Assembly: GCA_023079485.1 (NCBI GenBank)
Contig: CM041084.1
Location: 12,088,609 to 12,152,608, forward strand
Direction of reading: 5' to 3'
DNA length: 64,000 nucleotides
Source of the DNA: Archilochus colubris
Taxonomy: Eukaryota > Chordata > Aves > Apodiformes > Trochilidae
Below, piece by piece: positions 24,664 through 37,800 of this stretch (position 1 is the first letter of the stretch; each line of letters begins with the position of its first letter). The position numbers and the translations under genes were made by a program. A model generated the notes under the pieces. It made no database searches and had not been told where the DNA came from. It worked only from the letters and a program-made list of their open reading frames with translations.

Positions 24664-25574
24664 TTGCTCTAAGGAACAGATCACTGTGGACTCATCCTTT
24701 AAGGGGAAGCTCCTTTTAGCTGAAGACAGCTGCTTATCAAGCTGATGCACAGTATGCAGCTATATCTCAAACTGACTCTCTATTTGTGTGAAGTCTCCAA
24801 TGGTTATATCACAGGAGTTAGAGTACAGTAGCTCTGAATATGAGCATTTTTGCTTCTACAGGAATAATTTTCATCAACTACCTATTAATGTTTAAATACA
24901 GTTAACAGAAAAAAAATCCTACTTAGCTGTTCTCCATCAATCTTTTTTCTTCACAAAATAGTTCTTTTGGAGTCTCATTAAGTCACATGAACTACTGCAC
25001 CAAGTTGTTATGGCAACTGGAATTTAAAAAGTAGATTAATTTTGCCACAAGGTATTATTAAGAGCAAGTAAGGATGGTCTTGAATAATAATAGCTCCTCA
25101 CTGTTTGGAGAGAATATTGTATCTCCAACTTTAACACGGCTTTGCATAAGACACATTGACAACCTATATAACAAATGGACAAGAAATTATTTCAGTTTGT
25201 TATAAATTATTAAATTGGACTTTCTAGTCAGCATCATCATCTTTTAATAAAAGGGATTCTCTACTTGATGTTTAAGTAGTTTGTAGTGTGCTTGGTAAAA
25301 GAAGAGTTTTCCAATGTGGCATAAATCTAGAGCAACCCTGCTGATCTCACTGTTAGTGTAAATGTATAGCTAAGAAAAAAATCCAAACAAACAAGCTCCT
25401 AATATTTCAAAGAGGAGTTTACCCTGTAGCTTCCCAGCTACAGAAAAGCTTCCCAGTCCTTAATCTATTAGAGAGGGTGATACTTCCCATGCAATACTGT
25501 CTTAGGTACTACTGAGATAAAATGAGGACAGGAATGTAATCACAGTTAATAATGTACATAATAAAGCAAGTCTT

Positions 25575-25864
25575 TTGTATATTTTAATTTTTGTAGGACA
25601 TTGGAGACTGCCAAAAAACAATAACTCCTCCAAAGTAAGTGATAGTTCTGACTATAGTATCTCTATACCAGAAGATGTGCCCTCCAAGAGGACGCAACTT
25701 GGCTTTCGAATCCAGGCTGATGTCTTGGTGCTGCAGCATGGTCTCACAAACATTCTTTCTGGCAAAAAGAGAAGGTTTAACACTGCATGGCAATCCTGGT
25801 TTGATACACTCATGCTCCCTGCCTCTTTTATCCGCCATTTTGTTATGATATAGCATATCAGCAA
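25575..25864. other. Patch open in several frames on both strands, unassigned
   Basis: Within 290 bases there are frames of 92 and 69 codons on the plus strand and 90 and 70 codons on the minus strand. That is an unusual lack of stop codons for AT-rich DNA. The 90-codon minus-strand frame has an internal methionine at 25843 in the context AACAAAATGGCGGA, which resembles a vertebrate initiator. I recognise no family in any of the four products. Splice-site-like signals at the edges are not compelling. It may be a remnant of retroposed or exonic sequence, or chance. Confidence 0.25.
25832..25842 (+). promoter_or_regulatory. YY1-type motif CCGCCATTTTG
   Basis: CCGCCATTTTG matches the core of the YY1 site. 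Such sites often lie at or just downstream of transcription starts of TATA-less promoters and in some retroelement 5' ends. Here there is no CpG island around it, so promoter function is doubtful. Confidence 0.4.
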
Positions 25865-27795
25865 TGGGATTATTAAACCAATTCTGTGATTTTTAATTTT
25901 TTAAAAAATGCATATGAATGTGTATGCATTCATTTTGTGACATTTTTTAAGAAGTGGGACTTCTGTTTTGATTAGCTTGCTATGTAACTCTCCTGGGGCT
26001 ATTACAGAAACAACTGACCTGCTCCCAAAGGCCAGAGGCATCTTACATTGAGAGCTTGGTCTCTCTGTCAATATTTGAGAAGGAACCCCCAAACAGCAAT
26101 TTTGAATGCTACATTATACAACTGACACTTCAATCCAGTGTTGAAACAATCTCCTAAAAGCACCAATTTTCTTTCAATAAACATACAAGGACATTGGCAA
26201 AGCTTCCAGAGAGTAAATCTCACTTCATTCTTCATAGCTATATAGTACTCCTGGGTGTGTTACAGGGACAAAGATTTTAGGCATTGTGAGTTACTCCATT
26301 GATAGTGGAGACTAAAGTTTTGCCTCCTCTGTTTAACAGCCACAGTAGAAGGCAGACTCTGATTTTTCACCTGAGGTGGAGCTTTGCTCCATAACAGTGA
26401 TTCACAGGCATCCTGCTTAGTCACTGAAGGACCTCAGCATCAGTGCAAGCATAGTCCCCTTGGTGCTTGCTTAGGCAGTCAGCATGGCAGTGACTGACTT
26501 CCTCTGGGAGTCTGAGTCTCACTGCTGTCAGTGTGGACCCGTTGAAAACCAGCAAAATTTCACAAGTTAACTTTGGTACGGATAATGAGTAACAAATGCA
26601 AAAGATTGAATTCCACAGAAAGTAGTCACTTGGGGAAAGCTCAGACCAGTCCCACTTTACCATAGGAAGAAGAATCTATCAGAAAAACTCACAACAGAAA
26701 TATATGGGAGAAAATTTATTACATTTTAAGCAGGAAGTGATAACGTAAACAACATAAACAGAGCAGATAAGCGAATAACAGTTTCAGACAAACCACAGCA
26801 CTTTAGTAAATCCCATTAGACAACTATTTTCACCTTTAGGTAACTGAGTGTTTTAAAAATGTAGTCCTCAAGCACTCAAGTTTTATTGAAAGTGAACAGG
26901 ACTTGGGCTTTTAGATTAGTCAGGTTTCCTCAGAAATCTCACCTACCATTCTTACCTTTGTAAAAGATCTAAAGGTTTGCATGAAGTCCTACAAATCATG
27001 GGAAACTCAGTAATGAATGTGAAAGTTCAGCACACAGCAAGAGAAATTGTATTAGGTGTCCCCAAAGAAAGAGACTTAGAAGAAAAGCTTAGTTACAAAT
27101 ACTCTCAAAAACCTCTTAAGACTTTAACTGTGATGTTACAATTAAACTCATGAAACTTAGCTTTATGCCTGTAAACAGCATGCTCAGCACCCAGCTGTGA
27201 GAGGAGAAAGGCTACTACACTGTTTTGATTTGCTCTTATAGTCTTAGAAGAGAGCTTTTCAGATCCAGATTCATTCTTCCTAACTCCAAAAATTTACTAG
27301 AACGTTTATACATGCAATCTTGTCTCTAGTTTCTCTTTAACATTAACAAAGAGAGGATTCATTGTACATCTCCATCTTTTCCATTTGCTGTAGAAGCAAA
27401 TGGCTATATAGTGTAGCTGCCCCATGTTCTTGTGATAGGTTCCTCAAAAAAGTACCCACAGATATGTTGGATGAGTTCATGCTGAAGTTAAATATATAAG
27501 GAAATGTATTATTAAATCAGAACAGCTACCATCTGGAAGTAATCATTCTAGGGAATTCACTGTATTCCATTTATTTGACATAACAAATTTAAGCATAATA
27601 CTGTTCTTTGCTCATGTACACTAGTAATTTACTAGAGGACTGATGAATCTCTCTTAGTGGAGTGGAAAAACCCAGAAATTTGGAAGTCCCACTGAAAGAT
27701 CCAATATAGAGGACTCTTGTAAGTAACGAAGAAGTGTTCATTTAGATGTTTGAAGCAAAATGCACCACAACAACAAATGTCAAATGTTGAATTTA

Positions 27796-28075
27796 GAATA
27801 GCATAGCAAAACATAAAGGTTATTTCAGTTGAAGGGACCTACAACAAGTATCTAATGCAACTGTCTGACCAGTTCAGATCTGACCAAGTTAAAGCACATC
27901 ATTAAAGATGTTGTCCAAATGCCTTTTATGCACTGACAGGGTTGGGGCTATCACCTCTCTAGGAAGCCTGTTCCAGTGTTTGACTGCCTTCCAGTGTTTG
28001 TCTTCCTTCTTGATAAACAAATGCTTCCTAATGTCCAATATAAACCTCCTCTGGTGCAACTTTGAAACATTCAAA
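27796..28075 (-). mobile_element. CR1 LINE 3' fragment, older subfamily
   Basis: On the minus strand about 280 bases follow an avian CR1 subfamily whose landmarks here are GGAAGCCTGTTCCAGTGTTT at 27962-27981, AATGCTTCCTAATGTCCA at 28020-28037 and TTCAGTTGAAGGGACCTA at 27825-27842. The copy is 5'-truncated near 28075 and its 3' terminus near 27796 is degraded. Reading frames across it on either strand are remnants or shadows and carry no reverse-transcriptase domain. Confidence 0.88.
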
Positions 28076-30380
28076 AGACATCAATGCCATTTGACAGGCA
28101 ATAATATGAACTTAACTACTAGCAGTTAGTATCTGCTATTAACTTACACCTTACTTGTTTAGTTACTGAAATATTTTCCTCTGGGTTGGGTATATTTGTT
28201 CTTTTAAGACCAAGTGTTATCCACCTTTTCTTATAGTACCTGCTCATCACTGATGTTGAAATATCTGTCAGTTTTCATTAAAACAGCTGAATATGGCCTT
28301 ACACATGATTTTTTATACTTTCACTCATCTTTGGCTTTTCATGTCTGGATGGTTTGTTCCTTTAGTGTCCTATTGATCAAGTGTCCATAAAATTTATGCT
28401 TTACCAATTTTCATATGCTTCTGTTTTATATTCATAAATGTGGTACCTATGATACACCAAAGATTATAAGATACAATTAACATTTCTTTATTCAAAGCAT
28501 GCGTGTTCTCCCAAGAACAGGACTTTTCAGAGAAAACAGTTTGAACCTTAGTCTCTGGCTTGCAATGCATTTTCATGGGAGGTCTTAGTCTCTGCATGCT
28601 TCCCCTCTTTGTTCTTTATCCCACATATACAATCTTTCTAAACAGAGAATTTGTTAGACCTGGACTTTAAGCAATTTACATGCAAGGTCACTGCTTCAGT
28701 GCTTTAAAGCTCAGGTTGCAGGAGCAAAAGTAATAAGGCTGATTTAGATGCCACCCATTTGTTGTACACCCCATGCAGTGATGTCAAGATCTTCCACAGG
28801 TGTTCCCAGCCACTAACATGCTGAGCACGAGGGCACTGCAGCCAGCCTGCTGCAAGTCCTGAAGAAAGAATGTATTTCAGAAAACCTCTTCTGCTTGGAC
28901 CTAGTGCTTATCTGATAGCTGCAGACAGCTGTCGTAAAGACACTGGGATTCAGTGTCATGGCAGGGCTTAGATAAAATTTCTCTTAATACTCCACTGGCA
29001 GAAGTGTTGCTTAATTTGCAAAAGTGGCAAGAATACTTGCCCCCGAAAAATGCAGCTCCCCCAGTTGAACCACTAAATTAAGGGATTAAGTTAATTTATA
29101 CCAACCCTTTTTAGAAGCTGGGTCATTGTTCAGCTTGGAAAGCAAGAGTCAGGGACTCAGGAGATGAGGCAGAACAGAGTCTGAATTTACCCTAGAAGCT
29201 GATGTGCTCTGGATACTTCTGGAATCTCACATTCCCAAGAGTACACACTGATTTTCCTTGGCACCACAAACATTGACACCTAGAGATTTCTCACATTTCT
29301 GTGCAGAGAATTTTTCTATTCCCCCTAGAGGGCACTTCAGGGTATGTCTGAACTGCAGTGTCTAATGACTGCGGCTCATTTAGATCTCTCCAAATGGCTT
29401 CAAATTTGCTGTCTCAGACAAAGGTGAGAGCAGAGGTTCAACAGCAGTAGGTAGTTGTGTGTGGGTTCTAAAAATGATCCAAGAGGAAAGGCAGATAATA
29501 AGGAAGTTATTCTATACCTAGATTTGTCAATACCTGAACCACTCGTGCAACAGACAGGTTCCGTCAGGGCTGTCCACAACTGAGATGTCTGATTTTGCAG
29601 TTGTTACCCCTAAAAATATACTTAACTTGACACTCTTTTCAGGATCAGATCCTCTGTACCTCTGAGATTCTGAAGTTAGGTAGATATATAGCAATTTTGG
29701 AAGAAAATAATTAAAAACAGGAAGCAGAAGACCAGGGATCAGAAGGATTCCAATTATAAGTATGTGTTGATATAACTAGGGAGAGAGCACTTCAGAGACT
29801 GAGAGATCACAATCATTTGGTAAAACTCCAGAACAAAGACAGGACCTGCTACATTAGTTCAAATAACAGAGGCCCCAGTTTGGAGGAAGATTAAAAGTTC
29901 TTGACAGGCATAGAAAAAAAAAATGTTACTAGAAATACCGTTTTTTAGTTTCTTCTCAATTTTTCTCCTAGTTGGCATAATTTAGGTAGTGATTATATCC
30001 ATGCTTCATATAAAAAATTGTAGTGGAAAAGATACAATTTTACCAGGATACACAACCCATATCTATTGATATAGTACAATACCCAATATAAATGGGATGT
30101 GGGGACAGTACTCTGCCAAAGATACTTCAGCCAACTTCCTCAACCTGGAATAGAGACACTAAATGATTTACATCAGCTGAAGAAACAGCCCTTTGGAAGG
30201 GAAGCAAATAACGAGGTAATTAATGGCCCCAGATGTGAATTCTACCAATTAATTGATGATACCTTTCACACCACAAGAATTTTTCATTTTGGATGTTCTC
30301 ATACAAGCACTCTGTAATTAATTAGAAAGTGGAGAGATGGAATCTTCTGCTTTATTATCAGCTCAATTAATTCAAAGAAT

Positions 30381-30424
30381 TGTTTGGTTTTTGGGTTTTT
30401 TTTATGTTGTTTTTGTTTTTTTTT
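30381..30424. repeat. T-rich (GTTT-like) tract
   Basis: T runs separated by G and GG units. Similar texture recurs at 57089 and 62150. It may be an old A-rich tail read in reverse, but no element body is recognisable beside it. Confidence 0.75.
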
Positions 30425-31658
30425 CCTGAGACCCCCTCTAGCAAAATGTCTGTCTAATACTCGTGGAACTACAGCTGGAATTTTTGATGCTTTGTCTGCT
30501 ACAGAAAGCATCTAATACACACCAGAAAACAAATTTGTAGAAAATGCAAAGTCATAGGTGTTAGTAATTAAAGATGTTTAAGCATTTTCAGTTACCCAAA
30601 AATTATCTGCCTTGGAAGAATTTACGAATTGTTGGAAGCTGTTACGTGATTGGACAATTGACTATCATAGCTTAGTTTTAATGTTTTCTCACTGGAAGCA
30701 GTCAAATACACTTCAGGTAGAGGGGTAAAAGGAAGGCAGCACCATTAACTGTTTTGTGTTAATATTCCACACAACACTGCTGCCTATAGGAGCTAAAAAT
30801 AGCACATGGTCATATTATTAAGAATTGTACCATAATGTCTTGGCACCAAGGAGTGTACTTAACCTTGCCTGGATAACTTTAGTTTGCCATTTCTTGACTT
30901 TGGATATCTTACTTTTATGTATACGTAGGATTGATGTAAATATATAAGGATAACGTTGGTACCATCTCCATGCCTCTTCTCTCCAATGAAACAAATAAAA
31001 AGCAATACAATGCGATTTTACCTTTCCACTATGTGTCAGGCTTCTGGGACCCCTGTCAGGCAGTGTATGATATAAAGTATCCATGGAAAACCTTAGCCAT
31101 TCGGACTGCCACTGATAAGCAGGGTTAGTGAGGGAGAGTAAACAAAGATCTTCCACTCACAGCTTTATAACTTAGCAATACTGAAGCTTGCAGGCAATTG
31201 TGTTCAAAACATATTGTAAGGAAGGTTTACTAGGTAATGGGAATGATAAGATTGGCTCAGGTGACTGAGTGAGCCAGCAGTACAATCCGAAATGAAAACC
31301 ATACCCCAGTGCAGTCCTCTGATTGCTATCATATTTGCCTATCTAAATAGTTATATATATTTCAATAACCAGGTTATATAATTTTTCTAGTATGAGTTGT
31401 GTTCTTTTCTGTAACTTTGTCTAAATAAAATTACAGAGTCTTTTGTATCCTATGAAAAGTCTAAAATAAAAATTTGGGGTCAGATATTTCAATGTATCTA
31501 ATGTGCTGATCAGTCCTTGCATCTATGTGTATATGTTTATTCACCATGACAAAAGTTTTTTTTTGTCTTTTCATACCAGAAGCTTTTTGAAACACTGTTT
31601 TTTATGATGTGCATAATGTTACAGAAACATAGCTTAACATTAATTAAAATAAGGACTT

Positions 31659-31673
31659 TATATATATATATAT
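31659..31673. repeat. (TA)7 microsatellite
   Basis: Seven TA units in unique DNA. Confidence 0.85.
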
Positions 31674-32794
31674 GAGTAACAAACAACTCATATTTTACTA
31701 TCCAAACCTTTGACTTTGATACAATTGTTCCTTTCCTCATTACCATTCATCCGTTTCAAAAAAGATAACCTTAAAATCATCTTTTAACCAGATGGAACAA
31801 GGAACTTCTAAAAGGAATGAAGACAAAAGGTATTCAGAATAAATCTCTATTATAAGCAAATGGTGTAATTCTGTTGATGAAAGGCCTTGAGGAATCTATG
31901 ACTTTATTGATGTTGGTGAAAGAATTCATTGGTATTTTATGATAATGTATTAAGCAACCATAACAAAAATAGTTTCCTTTTAAATTTTCTTTCTGTTAGC
32001 TGTCTTAGCTGAGAAATGGAAATGTCAGCTAAAAAGTACATGAAGTCATGAAAATAAAGATAACTTGGTCATTTAAAATTAATGTGGTACCATGATAACA
32101 GTACAGAAACACCTAAAGGAATCTTTTGAAATTTTATGAAAGAGTAAACTGGATATAACAAATCCACTTAGTTGAGGTTTTTTTGGCCAGAATAATATTA
32201 ATTCATTGCACTATAAAAATAAGAATTCAACAACAACTAAAAAGAAACCAAAACCTCAATGGCCCAAACTGAATTTATTTAAGCATTAGTACACTAAATA
32301 TTGTCCACAGGAGAAAGACACATGGCTCAATAGGAGTTGAATTCTAGAGTTAATTCATGTACAAGAACATTATAGGCTGCTCAAAACAATGAAATGAAGA
32401 ATGACATCCTAAGAAATAGAAAAAAAGTGAAAGTATCCTCCTGTGTTGCAAACAGTAGTTTTGTGCTGAGATCAGTTAGACTGAGTTTGCAGTTCCATTG
32501 TATTTTCTAATCTATTATTTATTCAGGATTCATTTTGCAGTGTTCAGTTCTCCTACCCCTTGGGCTTCCCCCATCTAAATTAGATCTGTATGACATGTCA
32601 TCTGTTTAAAGCCTCCACTACAACTTGGAAATAACTTTTATTTTCCCATGACAGAAATTAAAATAATTCCCATTTAAGGAAAGTGAAATTAATGTCCCTC
32701 CAAAGCTTCTTCATAAAATATAAGAAAACAGACCTTTTCTTCTCTTGGAGTTGAATTTATATTTCAGAATCATACAAGACTTGGGTTTGAATTT

Positions 32795-32866
32795 TAGAAC
32801 TATAGAACACCAGGTTGGAAGGAACCTCAGGGTTCATCTGGTCCAACCATTCTTGGCAAAAAAAAG
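32795..32866 (-). mobile_element. Short CR1 LINE 3'-end fragment
   Basis: The block AGGTTGGAAGGAACCTCAGG followed by TCTGGTCCAACC and TTCTTGGCAAA (32812-32860) is the reverse-complement 3' end of a CR1 subfamily. Similarity fades after the A-run at 32858, so only about 70 bases remain. The terminal octamer repeat is reduced to AACTATAGAACA. Confidence 0.75.
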
Positions 32867-34703
32867 CTTGAATTCACTACTCAGAATCCTCCAACCCTGA
32901 CTAATTCAAATATGACTCTTACTCACAGCTCTGATATGTTTAAGCCTGGGAAACAGCTGAAATAACTTAGACCAACTTCCTGACAGGCATGGTTACTGGA
33001 ATGTCACCCAAATTGCTGAATAAGGTTTTGTAGAGCATAAAAGTAAGATGAGGATCAATCTTGTTTGCTCTGAGACACATACACCCTTTCAGAGGTCTGA
33101 AGTGTGAACTTGTTACATTTTTACTTAAGGCTTAAAGAGATTTAACAAATGTTTGCATAGATCCTGTCTTGGTATTTTGCATAGTATGAGGAAAGGCACA
33201 CCCAGCATTGTCCTGTGGGAAACCCTAAAGAACAATGGGCAGGAAAAAAAAGAAATAAATTTCTAATATCAGTACAGGAAGTTATTCTTTCTTACAGATT
33301 GCATTCCTGGTAGGAGTGATGTTACTTCTTAACAAAGTCACCACCATGATTTGAATACTTCCAGTGACTCTTTCAATAACATGGAAAGAGGGAAACAACT
33401 GTAGCTACTGAGGACAAGCTAATGAGAATACTAAGGAGCATATTACTGAATTCTCAAAAGATATGCCAAGGGCTCCATTTTATGAGACCAGGACAGTTAT
33501 GGAAGAGGATCCACATTGACCTTTATAAGTAATATCTCCTCTGTCTGACTGAGTCAAATGCTTGACACAGGTACTGACTCTTCAGGAAGACCAGATTAAG
33601 AGTCCCTCAAGACAGAGTACTTAGAGCTCTTCATGCTTACTCTTTCTCACTCTCTGTTACTCACATTTGTTCTTTTCCTCTCAGCAGGACAGGGGGTATC
33701 ATTTAGATGACGGAAAATTAGAATAATATCCTCTAATTGCAGGTGATATTGCTGTGACTATTGATACCTTACAATACCCTGTTAGGTTTTCCTTGTTTGT
33801 TTGCATTTATTGCAATCTGTAGGACTTTATTCCTCCTCACCAAAGATCCCTAATGGTTGTGTCCCTCCTCTGCCAAGGCACAATGCAGTGACCCAGTGAT
33901 CATAGTGTGGCTCAGGCTGTCTAACCCTGCTGCTCACCAATGACTCCGAAGTCTTCGGATCATATAACCCAAATAACCCTGCCTACAGGCAGGTAAAAGA
34001 GTTTCTGCTGGCTATCTTTTAAAATTACTTTTATTTTTTAATTAAAATTTTAACAAATTTGGTAAACTAAGGGCTTGATCCTAAAAGACACATGTGTGGA
34101 GCATGTGAAAACAGGAGAGAAATCTCCCACCTGTTTCTGCAAATTGGGAAACCCCAATGAGTACAAAGGTGGCACAGCACCTGACCTGGCTTGAAAGAGT
34201 TAAATGCTGACTGACAAGTAAAATAAATGGTGACTCATCCACAGTAGATGTGTGTGTACAGTACAGAAAGTTGAAACTTCAGGTATATTCAGTGCATGTC
34301 CCAAATCTTGCAGCACATATATGTTTCCATCTTGAAAAAATTAAAACAAACCACTGCTAAAAACAACAGAAAGGAAATAACTTCCCAGAGGAAAACATAC
34401 CCTAAGAAAAGATTAAGCATTGTTATTTATATAATGTGCATATATAAGAAGCAAAACATATATTTGTTAATACTTTGTTCATTATTAATATGCCTGCACG
34501 CATACATTTTCCCAAGATGATGTGTTTTCCTTTCCCTCTAATAATTTTTCACCTTTTTCTATGCCATTTTGATACTTGCAAATAGTGAATTATTGCCACA
34601 GAATGTGCCTGGGGAGATGTTTATATTTTCTTATTATTCTCATTATGGGTTGGAGCCAAAGATATAAGTTTTTTTTTAAAAAAGAAATTCTGTTCATTTG
34701 AAG

Positions 34704-34830
34704 ATCATAGAATCATAAAATTGTTTGGGTTGGAAGGGACCTTAAAGATCATCTATTTCCAATCCCCCTGCCATGGGGGCAGGGACACCTACCCCTAGAC
34801 CAGGTTGTGAGGTTGTGCAAAGCCCCATCT
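34704..34830 (-). mobile_element. CR1 LINE 3'-end fragment
   Basis: It begins with ATCATAGAATCATA, the reverse complement of the CR1 octamer tail. TTTGGGTTGGAAGGGACCTT and AAAGATCATCTA follow, then a GGCAGGGACACCTACC block and CTAGACCAGGTTG. All are typical of a minus-strand avian CR1 3' end. A small GGTTGTG duplication lies at 34803-34817. Similarity stops near 34830, which marks the 5' truncation. Confidence 0.92.
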
Positions 34831-34834
34831 CCCA

Positions 34835-37800
34835 GGGTTGCTCTCAGGTGTGCATCATGTCATGTGGCCTGGAGCAAAGAATCTTCTCAATTGCACATTC
34901 CCAGACACAGTTAAACTTCCCAGCCATGCAGTGTAACCAGCTATGCCCTATGTGGGCACCAGCCATGTCCCTGTCTCAGTCCCTAGGAGACAACAGTTGC
35001 AGTATCTGGCTGGGGGATTCCTCAACTTCCTTGACCTGGACAAGGTTTGTCCACACAGGAATAATGTTGTGAGATGGTCAATGACATGTCAATTCAGGGC
35101 CTTCATAAGCAGCAATACTTGTGCTCCCTCTCACCTCTGCCCTTCTCCTTCTCCCAGGTTTTTTTCCAGTTTGGTACAAGCCCAAGGTTTCCTGATTCCC
35201 TGGTGAGATAAGTCAGCTTACTATACCTGCAAACAACTATTTCCTGGTTTTGCAGCTCTGGACATCTGTCAGTGCAGTGATGGGAACCCATTCTCCACTC
35301 AAGATGGAAACCAGTACTAGGGTGCAAAAGGGGGATAGATCCTACAGCAGAGTGGGAGCAACAAGTGACCTGCTCCTAGGTCTGGCCTAGATATCCCACA
35401 AACCACCTTGTGGGAACTGGATCTCATTCAGGGGTCTTAAACAAAAATTCAAAATGTGGCTGCACTTTGAATTTAAGCATAGAGATGGAAGATTGTATCC
35501 TCTGGGTGGCAGTGGCAAAGGCTTCATTTCTGGTTTATATTGCTTCTCTTCTACTGCTAATTGGTAGAATATCTGGGTGTCTTCCAGAAAAGCAATAAGC
35601 AACGGAACTGATATTTGTCATGTTCTCATCCTCTCCACAGGGAGAAATCTGTGTGTGAGGGAATGGTCTGTTTGAATTTTAAAAGAAACCATTTATACAT
35701 GGACTCATATCCAAGCATACAAACACTTATTTATTTTTCTCTTAAAGAAGGCAAGGTCAAAAAGAAACTTGGGATAATTGCAATGCAAAGAGATTAAGCT
35801 TGCAATGTTCCTGTGTGTGCTTCTGAAAGTTTTTCTACTGCTTTTCTACGCCTGGAGCATCCTTTGTTAAAGCTTCAGGAAAGACCATGTGCTGAAGAAA
35901 AAACTCATTCAGAAGTCACCAGAAAAATCCAGCCTGATTATACTTATGGTTGTTGTGCCAGCTCCAATTACTTCACCTCTTCAAATAGTTCTCTTACTGG
36001 GAAATTAACTTTTACAAGCACGGGACTTTCATGCTGTTATTAGGACTACCAGACATCCCACAGAGTAGGGGATTTCACATATTCCAGTTGCCAGATCCAA
36101 ATTCCATACTAATATAACTTAGTGTATCACTATACTCATATTTTTGGCAGATCTTAGCAGTAATCCAGGTGCAAACCAGGTCACAGTGTTGTGTGGCTGA
36201 GTGTGTGCATGGCAGTTTTGCCTCCTCCCCAGCAGCGAGATGATGTTAATGGAGAATGGCAGCATCTTGTTGGTTCACCTCCTTTCTCCCAGCACCACTG
36301 CTCCCCTCCTTAGCCCAGGTTCCTCAGCTTTGATTCTCTCCACCTGTACAAGGTTTCATTTGCCTCTAGTTTCTCATCCAAAGGCTGTAGCAGTGTCTCA
36401 GGAAGTTTCTGAGTCCAGAATGCAGTTAACAATTGGTGTCAGTGAACAGGAGGAAGACACTGAAAAAGTCTTGTTATTTCCAGACAAAGCTTAGTGACAA
36501 CCCTGCAGGTGGGGAGCTGCAACAGTCCTCATTGATCAAAATCTGATTTTATCACATTCTCCTAATCGTGATTTTCTTCAGGTTGTTAGATTATTGTAAC
36601 AGAGGTAGCAACCTGTGGAACATGGGCTACTGCTAGGATGCAGCTATCTTCAAAGTAATGAATATCCAAGCATACAGCAAGGACCTATCACTCCCAACAG
36701 TTATCTGTTAGCAGAGCCATTCTTTATATAGTTAGGTATTTGGCAGAATCTGTGAATCCCTGCTTTGCGTTTTTGGATGTACCTCTCCACTCGGTGGAGA
36801 TTGGTATTCTGTAGCTTCAGGTATTGATTAGGGTGAACAAAGAGAGACATTGCTGGAAACTTTTAGAGTCAGCTGCTAAGGTGCATGGATGATGTGAGCT
36901 CATGAAAACTTTGTCTCTGCTTAGTTATGCCCAAGAATACAAAACCACTTTTTAATAAGTTTGCACTTTATCCATACCTGAAAAATAGCTAAAGACAATT
37001 TTTCTATTACAGAAACAAATGGCTAAAAATTGCATCTTATTTAAAAACAGAAAACCACCTTTATCCAAAGATCAAACATGAGAAATTTCATGCCAAAGGG
37101 CAAATGATCTGGAGATTTATTATGCGGCATAGCCAGCTCTTGTGGTTCTTTATTGCAGGTTGTCCAATATTAATGTTTTTCTCTTAAATTCTTAAATCAA
37201 TAAGTGAAAAATTCTGCTCTCATTTTAAAAAGAGGTTTGTATTCATTGGATAAACACAAAACATCAACTGAGTAGATAAAGCCAGAAGTTTATTACTACA
37301 TTAATAACTCATATTTTTTCGTTTCATTTTGATAGATTGCTTTGGGCTGGCATGAAAATATTCTTTATTGGAATAAAATGAAAAAATAAATACTTCTAAA
37401 CTGAACTCTAAAAGTCAGAGAAATTTAAGTTACTTTTCATTTCATTCTTCTAGACTTGCTTTATTTTCAAAGTCAAAACACGAGGACAATGCAACTGCTG
37501 TTCCTGTACTCTAACTGAGGGGCTCAAAAGCTACAGAGGAGACAAAACAAGTCTTTTTCCTTTGTATAACCCAGCACAGCTAAGCCATAACAGGAAAAAA
37601 AAATAAAAATCCTTACCTGCTGGATCTGCTGGATGCCTTACATCTTGCTACCAGGGGTATTACAAAATAAGCTAATTCTGGAAACCATTCCACGCTACAT
37701 TGGTGTGCTCATGCTTTGGGGTAAATATTCTTAATAAGAATAGTACACTTTAAGCTAAAATGTTTTTAGGTTATTATTTTTCCTTATTCACACAGATATT

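Larger units (their letters stand above)
24670..27790. other. Non-coding stretch
   Basis: No assignable gene or transposon. One 290-base patch (25575-25864) open on both strands is listed separately. The rest has only short frames. Confidence 0.6.
28085..32790. other. Non-coding stretch
   Basis: Unique AT-rich sequence without a recognisable gene. Simple tracts are a T/G-rich low-complexity run at 30381-30424 and a (TA) run at 31659-31673. The longest frame (112 codons, minus strand, 30818-31156) shows no recognisable domain. Confidence 0.65.

Noticed and set aside
33945..33993. Two small inverted repeats (TCCGAAG/CTTCGGA and CCTGCCT/AGGCAGG)
   Set aside because: Seven-base stems are expected by chance many times in 64 kb. 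No RNA gene or terminator context.
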